A DNA stretch of 7,393 bases from Methanothermococcus okinawensis (GTDB lineage: Archaea > AGJL01 > Methanococci > Methanococcales > Methanococcaceae): contig DQVU01000137.1 in assembly GCA_015661585.1 (NCBI GenBank), positions 1-7,393 of the forward strand, read 5' to 3'. Positions 4,248-7,393 of the stretch are shown piece by piece. A model generated the notes under the pieces. That model was not told the DNA's origin, made no database searches, and worked only from the letters and a program-made list of their open reading frames with translations. Numbering within the stretch: the stretch's first letter is position 1; every line of letters starts with the position of its first letter. Both the position numbers and the translations under genes were made by a program.

Positions 4248-5333
4248 ATGACATTGGTAAAGAAAAAGTTTATTGAAGTAAAAAAGGAGAAATTAGGTAA
4301 AGATTTTAAGATAATAAGGGAGGGATCTGTTGAAAAGAGGGTGCTCTACTGGAGTGATGATTACTGTGTTGGCTGTGGTATCTGTGAGGACATCTGTCCA
4401 GTTGGGGCTATAGAGATGGGTCCCTTAGGTGCTATTTTCAAGGGTGTGGTGGATGCTCCAAAGTTGGATGTGGATAGTTCAAAGTGTGTACTCTGTGGTA
4501 TGTGTGCAGCTGCATGTCCCTTTAACGCCATGGACTTAGAGATAAACGGTAGTTCTATAAAGAAACTTCCACAGTTCCCAAAGATCAAAAGGGATATCAC
4601 TGTAAATCAGGATGTATGTGTCCTATGTAAGCAGTGTGAGGTGGTATGTCCTCAAGCTGCCATATATGTTGAAAGAGAGGTCCCTGAAAGGAAAACCTTA
4701 GTCCTAGGGGAAATATCCATCAACAAAGATCTCTGTGTATTCTGTGGAATATGTGCAGATTACTGTCCTGCAGATGCTATAACATTGGTACCTAACGAGG
4801 AAACTCCATTAAGTTTGAATCCTTACAAGGATATAGTTGTAGATACTGATGCATGTGTCTACTGTAAGGTGTGTGAAAAAGCCTGTCCCCATGGAGCTAT
4901 AGAGGTAGTATGTTATAAATGTCCCCTTGTAAAGAGGATAAAAACACCTGAGATACATAAGGAGATAAAGGGTAAAGTTGTTGTAGATAAAGACTTCTGT
5001 GTCTCCTGTAGTTGGTGTGAAAAGGTATGTCCAGTAGATGCCATAAAGGTGGAGAAGCCATTTGAAGGGAAGTTGATTATAAAGGAGGAACTTTGTAGTG
5101 GTTGTGGAGCATGTGTCGCCATATGTCCATGTAATGCATTGACATTCCCAAAACCAAAGGAGCAGGGGGAGAAGGTTCCAAGGTTGGTTGTAAATCAGGA
5201 TGTATGTATCCTCTGTGGTGCATGTACAAAGGCATGTCCTGCAGGTGCATTGGAGGTTAAGAGAACTAAGAGAAATATGACAGATACCAAGGTCCTTGCA
5301 TGGAAGAAGGCATTTGATAAGTTGTTAAATTAA
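4248..5333 (+). CDS. fwdF: Formylmethanofuran dehydrogenase polyferredoxin subunit FwdF
   Basis: This is a 361-residue polyferredoxin with eight complete CX2CX2CX3CP motifs, beginning at C40, C80, C124, C163, C203, C251, C283 and C320, enough for eight [4Fe-4S] clusters in four tandem ferredoxin folds. In the known Fwd complex of methanogens, FwdF is the electron wire that bridges FwdABCDG units and carries low-potential electrons from the heterodisulfide reductase/hydrogenase side to the W/Mo-pterin site. Length and motif count agree with that subunit. Additional cysteines lie at C222 and C225 (CYKCP) and C295. The basic first 30 residues (rich in Lys) and the last 25 lack clusters. GGGGGA at 4237-4242, inside the end of the preceding gene, is its ribosome site. 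Tight coupling to that gene suggests co-translation. The symbol rests on motif count plus the order F-G-D-A. Confidence 0.94.
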   Translation: MTLVKKKFIEVKKEKLGKDFKIIREGSVEKRVLYWSDDYCVGCGICEDICPVGAIEMGPLGAIFKGVVDAPKLDVDSSKCVLCGMCAAACPFNAMDLEINGSSIKKLPQFPKIKRDITVNQDVCVLCKQCEVVCPQAAIYVEREVPERKTLVLGEISINKDLCVFCGICADYCPADAITLVPNEETPLSLNPYKDIVVDTDACVYCKVCEKACPHGAIEVVCYKCPLVKRIKTPEIHKEIKGKVVVDKDFCVSCSWCEKVCPVDAIKVEKPFEGKLIIKEELCSGCGACVAICPCNALTFPKPKEQGEKVPRLVVNQDVCILCGACTKACPAGALEVKRTKRNMTDTKVLAWKKAFDKLLN

Positions 5334-5341
5334 AAGATTAC

Positions 5342-5350
5342 AGGTGATCC
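5342..5350 (+). promoter_or_regulatory. Full-length Shine-Dalgarno site of fwdG
   Basis: AGGTGATCC is an uninterrupted match to the expected anti-SD complement of euryarchaeal 16S rRNA. It fixes the start of fwdG at ATG 5352 but lies only 1 nt from it. AGGTGAT also precedes fwdD (5591-5597, overlapping the fwdG stop codon) and, as GAGGTGATCT (5998-6007), fwdA. Confidence 0.7.
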
Positions 5351-5351
5351 C

Positions 5352-5591
5352 ATGTATAAGTTAGAGGTGTATCAGGAGAAATGTCACGGATGTGGAAACT
5401 GTGTTATAGTATGTCCTGTAAATGCCAGAGATCCAAACGTATTTGGAGGAAAGGGTCCAGAGGATGAGGATAAAGTTGTAATGAGAATTATAAATGGAGT
5501 TGTTACCATCATCAACGGGAATCTATGTAAAGGATGTGGAGCATGTGTGGAGGCCTGTCCTGTAGATGCTATAAAACTTATAGTAGAGTAA
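5352..5591 (+). CDS. fwdG: Formylmethanofuran dehydrogenase ferredoxin subunit FwdG
   Basis: This 79-residue protein is a two-cluster ferredoxin. The first motif is C11/C14/C17/C21 and the second C59/C62/C65/C69, both CX2CX2CX3CP, each expected to ligate a [4Fe-4S] cluster. Between them lies a longer-than-usual 37-residue insert (NARDPNVFGGKGPEDEDKVV and following) that is charged and Gly-rich. In the Fwd complex FwdG links the FwdF polyferredoxin to the cluster of the catalytic FwdB subunit. Size and motif count fit FwdG of other methanogens. It sits 18 bp after fwdF and 9 bp before fwdD, with clear ribosome sites for both, so the genes are one transcriptional unit. Confidence 0.92.
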   Translation: MYKLEVYQEKCHGCGNCVIVCPVNARDPNVFGGKGPEDEDKVVMRIINGVVTIINGNLCKGCGACVEACPVDAIKLIVE

Positions 5592-5600
5592 GGTGATAGA

Positions 5601-5993
5601 ATGAAGTTTATACTTAATACAGGGAGGACTATCTGGCAGGGAGAGGCTATAGAGGCAGGGAAAAACCTTGAGATGTACAGAAAGGCAGCAGCAGTTTGTT
5701 ATATAAATAAGGAGGATATGGAGAAGTTAGACCTAAAGGATGGAGATACTGTAAAGGTAATATCAGAGTATGGAGATGTTGTAGTCTATGCAAAGGAGGC
5801 AAGTGAGCATATGCCTGAAGGTATGGTCTTTATACCTATGGGTCCCTGGGCAAATTGTGTAATCTCACCTGAAACTGACAGTACTGGGATGCCATCTTTT
5901 AAGGATGTGCCTGTTGAGATAGTAAAGGCTGAGAGAGAGGAGGTTCTCTCAATGCCTGAATTAATGAGAAAAAAGTACATAGAAAGGGATTAA
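5601..5993 (+). CDS. fwdD: Formylmethanofuran dehydrogenase subunit FwdD (molybdopterin dinucleotide-binding)
   Basis: This 130-residue subunit corresponds to the dinucleotide-binding domain that in other molybdopterin oxidoreductases is the C-terminal part of the large chain. In Fwd/Fmd it is a separate protein pairing with FwdB to hold tungsto- or molybdopterin guanine dinucleotide. Visible features are the N-terminal NTGRTIWQGEAIEAGKN, the barrel stretch LDLKDGDTVKVISEYGDVVVYAK (43-65) and the pterin-contact region MVFIPMGPWANCVISPETDSTGMPSFKDVPV (75-105), with GPWAN at 81-85. The last 20 residues are charged and probably helical. The sequence alone does not tell tungsten from molybdenum. 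The Fwd name follows from operon order. Its ribosome site overlaps the fwdG stop codon, and fwdA starts 16 bp further on. Confidence 0.92.
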   Translation: MKFILNTGRTIWQGEAIEAGKNLEMYRKAAAVCYINKEDMEKLDLKDGDTVKVISEYGDVVVYAKEASEHMPEGMVFIPMGPWANCVISPETDSTGMPSFKDVPVEIVKAEREEVLSMPELMRKKYIERD

Positions 5994-6009
5994 CTTTGAG
6001 GTGATCTAG

Positions 6010-7393
6010 ATGGAATACATTATAAAGAACGGGATTGTATTCGATCCCCTTAATAAGATAGATGGAGAGAAGATGGACATCTGTATAAAGGACGGTGTAA
6101 TTGTAGAGTCTGTATCTAAGGATGCTAAGGAAATAGACGCCAGTGGATGTGTGGTGATGCCTGGAGGTATAGACTCCCATACTCACATCGCAGGACCTAA
6201 GGTAAATACTGGAAGGTTGATGAGGCCAGAGGACAGTTATAGAGATATCTATCACAAGAAGGGGTTGAAACCAGGTACTGGATTCTCCATCCCTTCAACA
6301 TATAAAACAGGTTATGAGTACTGTGAGATGGGATATACTACTGCAATAGAGGCTGCAATGCCTCCACTGAAGGCAAAACATGTCCATGACGAATTTGTAG
6401 ATACTCCTCAGATAGACAAGGGGGCATTAACGCTATTTGGTAACAACTGGATAGTTATGAAGTATCTCAAGGAGAAGGAGTATGAACTATGTGCTGCCTA
6501 CGTAGCCTGGGTTTTGAAGACTGTAAGGGGGTTTGCCATAAAGATAGTAAATCCAGCTGGAACTGAAGCCTGGGGATGGGGAAAAAACGTCCATGGTCTT
6601 GACGATCCTACTCCCTATTTCGACATAACTGGAAGGGAGATAGTAAGAGGACTGTGTAAAGTAAATGAGATGTTGGGATTACCCCACTCCATTCACGTCC
6701 ATCCAAACGACTTGGGACACCCTGGGAACTGGAAGACAACAATAGAAACCATGGACTGTGTTAAGGATATAGAGCCTAAACCTAAGTACGGAGATAGGGA
6801 GACTACATACTACAACGCCCACGTCCAATTCCACTCCTACGGTGGAACATCCTGGAAGGACTTCGTAAGTAAGGGGGTTGAAATTGCAGAGTATGTCAAT
6901 AAGGTAGATCATGTAGTTGTAGATGTGGGACAGGTGACCTTAGATGAGACAACAACCATGACTGCAGATGGACCTATGGAGTACGATCTCCACATGTCAA
7001 CAGGTAACAAGTGGGCGAACTGTGATGTTGAATTGGAGACAGGTTCTGGAGTTGTACCATTCTACTACTCTCCAAAGGGACCGGTATATTCTGTACAGTG
7101 GGCAATTGGTTTAGATATATTCCTCAACACAGATCCAAGTAAGGTATTACTGGCTACAGATCATCCAAATGGAGGGCCATTTACAAGGTTCCCAAGGATA
7201 ATAGCCTGGCTGATGAGTAAGAAGTACAGGGATTACTGGCTGAATGAGAAGGTTCATAAGTGGGCAAGAACTAGATCCTCAGTTGGAGACAACGACAGGG
7301 AATACACCATGTACGAGATTGCACAGATAACTAGGGCAAATCAGGCAAAGGTATTGGGACTTAGCCCAGAGAGAGGACACTTGGGAGTTGGAG
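6010..7393 (+). CDS. fwdA: Formylmethanofuran dehydrogenase subunit FwdA (amidohydrolase family), 3' end outside window
   Basis: The frame is open from ATG 6010 to the window edge without a stop (461 codons seen). The family is about 570 residues, so roughly the last 110 are missing. FwdA is a dinuclear-zinc amidohydrolase that condenses formate, delivered from the FwdBD site through an internal tunnel, with methanofuran to give formylmethanofuran. Metal ligands known from the Methanothermobacter structure can be placed: H57 and H59 (PGGIDSHTHI), K178 as the lysine to be carboxylated (GFAIKIV), H231 (HSIHVHPNDLGHPGN) and D384 (LLATDHPNGGPF, D385 in the reference). Further conserved stretches are GTEAWGWGKNVHGLDDPTPY (residues 184-203) and AHVQFHSYGG. 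All catalytic residues seen are intact. GAGGTGATCT provides the ribosome site. fwdC and possibly fwdB are expected just beyond the edge. Confidence 0.96.
   Translation, partial: MEYIIKNGIVFDPLNKIDGEKMDICIKDGVIVESVSKDAKEIDASGCVVMPGGIDSHTHIAGPKVNTGRLMRPEDSYRDIYHKKGLKPGTGFSIPSTYKTGYEYCEMGYTTAIEAAMPPLKAKHVHDEFVDTPQIDKGALTLFGNNWIVMKYLKEKEYELCAAYVAWVLKTVRGFAIKIVNPAGTEAWGWGKNVHGLDDPTPYFDITGREIVRGLCKVNEMLGLPHSIHVHPNDLGHPGNWKTTIETMDCVKDIEPKPKYGDRETTYYNAHVQFHSYGGTSWKDFVSKGVEIAEYVNKVDHVVVDVGQVTLDETTTMTADGPMEYDLHMSTGNKWANCDVELETGSGVVPFYYSPKGPVYSVQWAIGLDIFLNTDPSKVLLATDHPNGGPFTRFPRIIAWLMSKKYRDYWLNEKVHKWARTRSSVGDNDREYTMYEIAQITRANQAKVLGLSPERGHLGVG

Noticed and set aside
4361..4600. Minus-strand open frames inside fwdF (also 4913-5122) and across fwdD/fwdA (5786-5980, 5899-6255, 6679-6912)
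   Set aside because: All lie antisense to clearly recognisable Fwd subunits. Their compositions reflect the complement of cysteine-rich or conserved coding sequence.
6010..7393. Frameshift or selenocysteine codon in fwdA
   Set aside because: I translated the frame through to the edge and saw no internal stop or UGA, and all expected metal ligands are in frame. Truncation is due only to the window boundary.

Overview
The window looks like chromosomal DNA of a methanogenic archaeon of the order Methanococcales, probably a thermophile. The evidence is very AT-rich intergenic DNA, heavy AGG/AGA/ATA codon use, ribosome binding sites of the GGTGATCC type, and A/T-rich archaeal TATA boxes. It also carries an archaeal-type Trm5 that closely resembles, from memory, the Methanocaldococcus jannaschii enzyme, and a formylmethanofuran dehydrogenase operon. 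The species cannot be fixed from sequence alone.

Layout. Positions 1-609 hold no gene. They contain a 349-bp element (138-486) with 17-bp terminal inverted repeats. Next comes a divergent pair sharing a 98-bp promoter region: a stomatin-like SPFH membrane protein on the minus strand (610-1428) and trm5b on the plus strand (about 1527-2561), which methylates G37 of tRNA. Positions 2562-3312 are again gene-poor. They contain a hairpin and a second, diverged copy of the 349-bp element in the opposite orientation (about 2813-3175), followed by a 29-bp-period direct repeat. A 57-residue protein with one C-terminal membrane segment follows (3313-3486).

From about 3737 to the right edge runs one tightly packed operon for formylmethanofuran dehydrogenase, the first (CO2-fixing) step of methanogenesis. 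Its order is an HTH plus two-cluster Fe-S protein, then fwdF (eight [4Fe-4S] motifs), fwdG (two motifs), fwdD (pterin-binding subunit), and fwdA (amidohydrolase-type subunit, cut by the window edge). Gene gaps are 1 to 18 bp, each with a Shine-Dalgarno site. FwdA condenses formate with methanofuran. FwdD and the unseen FwdB form the W/Mo-pterin site that reduces CO2 to formate. FwdF and FwdG carry low-potential electrons to it.

The most interesting observations are two. First, the lead gene of the fwd operon fuses a DNA-binding domain to a ferredoxin module and sits under two copies of a GTTA-N7-TAAC palindrome, one lying over the likely transcription start. This suggests a redox-sensing autoregulator of CO2 reduction. 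Second, a MITE-like pair of inverted, diverged elements brackets the SPFH-trm5 gene pair. Both are inferences from sequence patterns and have not been tested.
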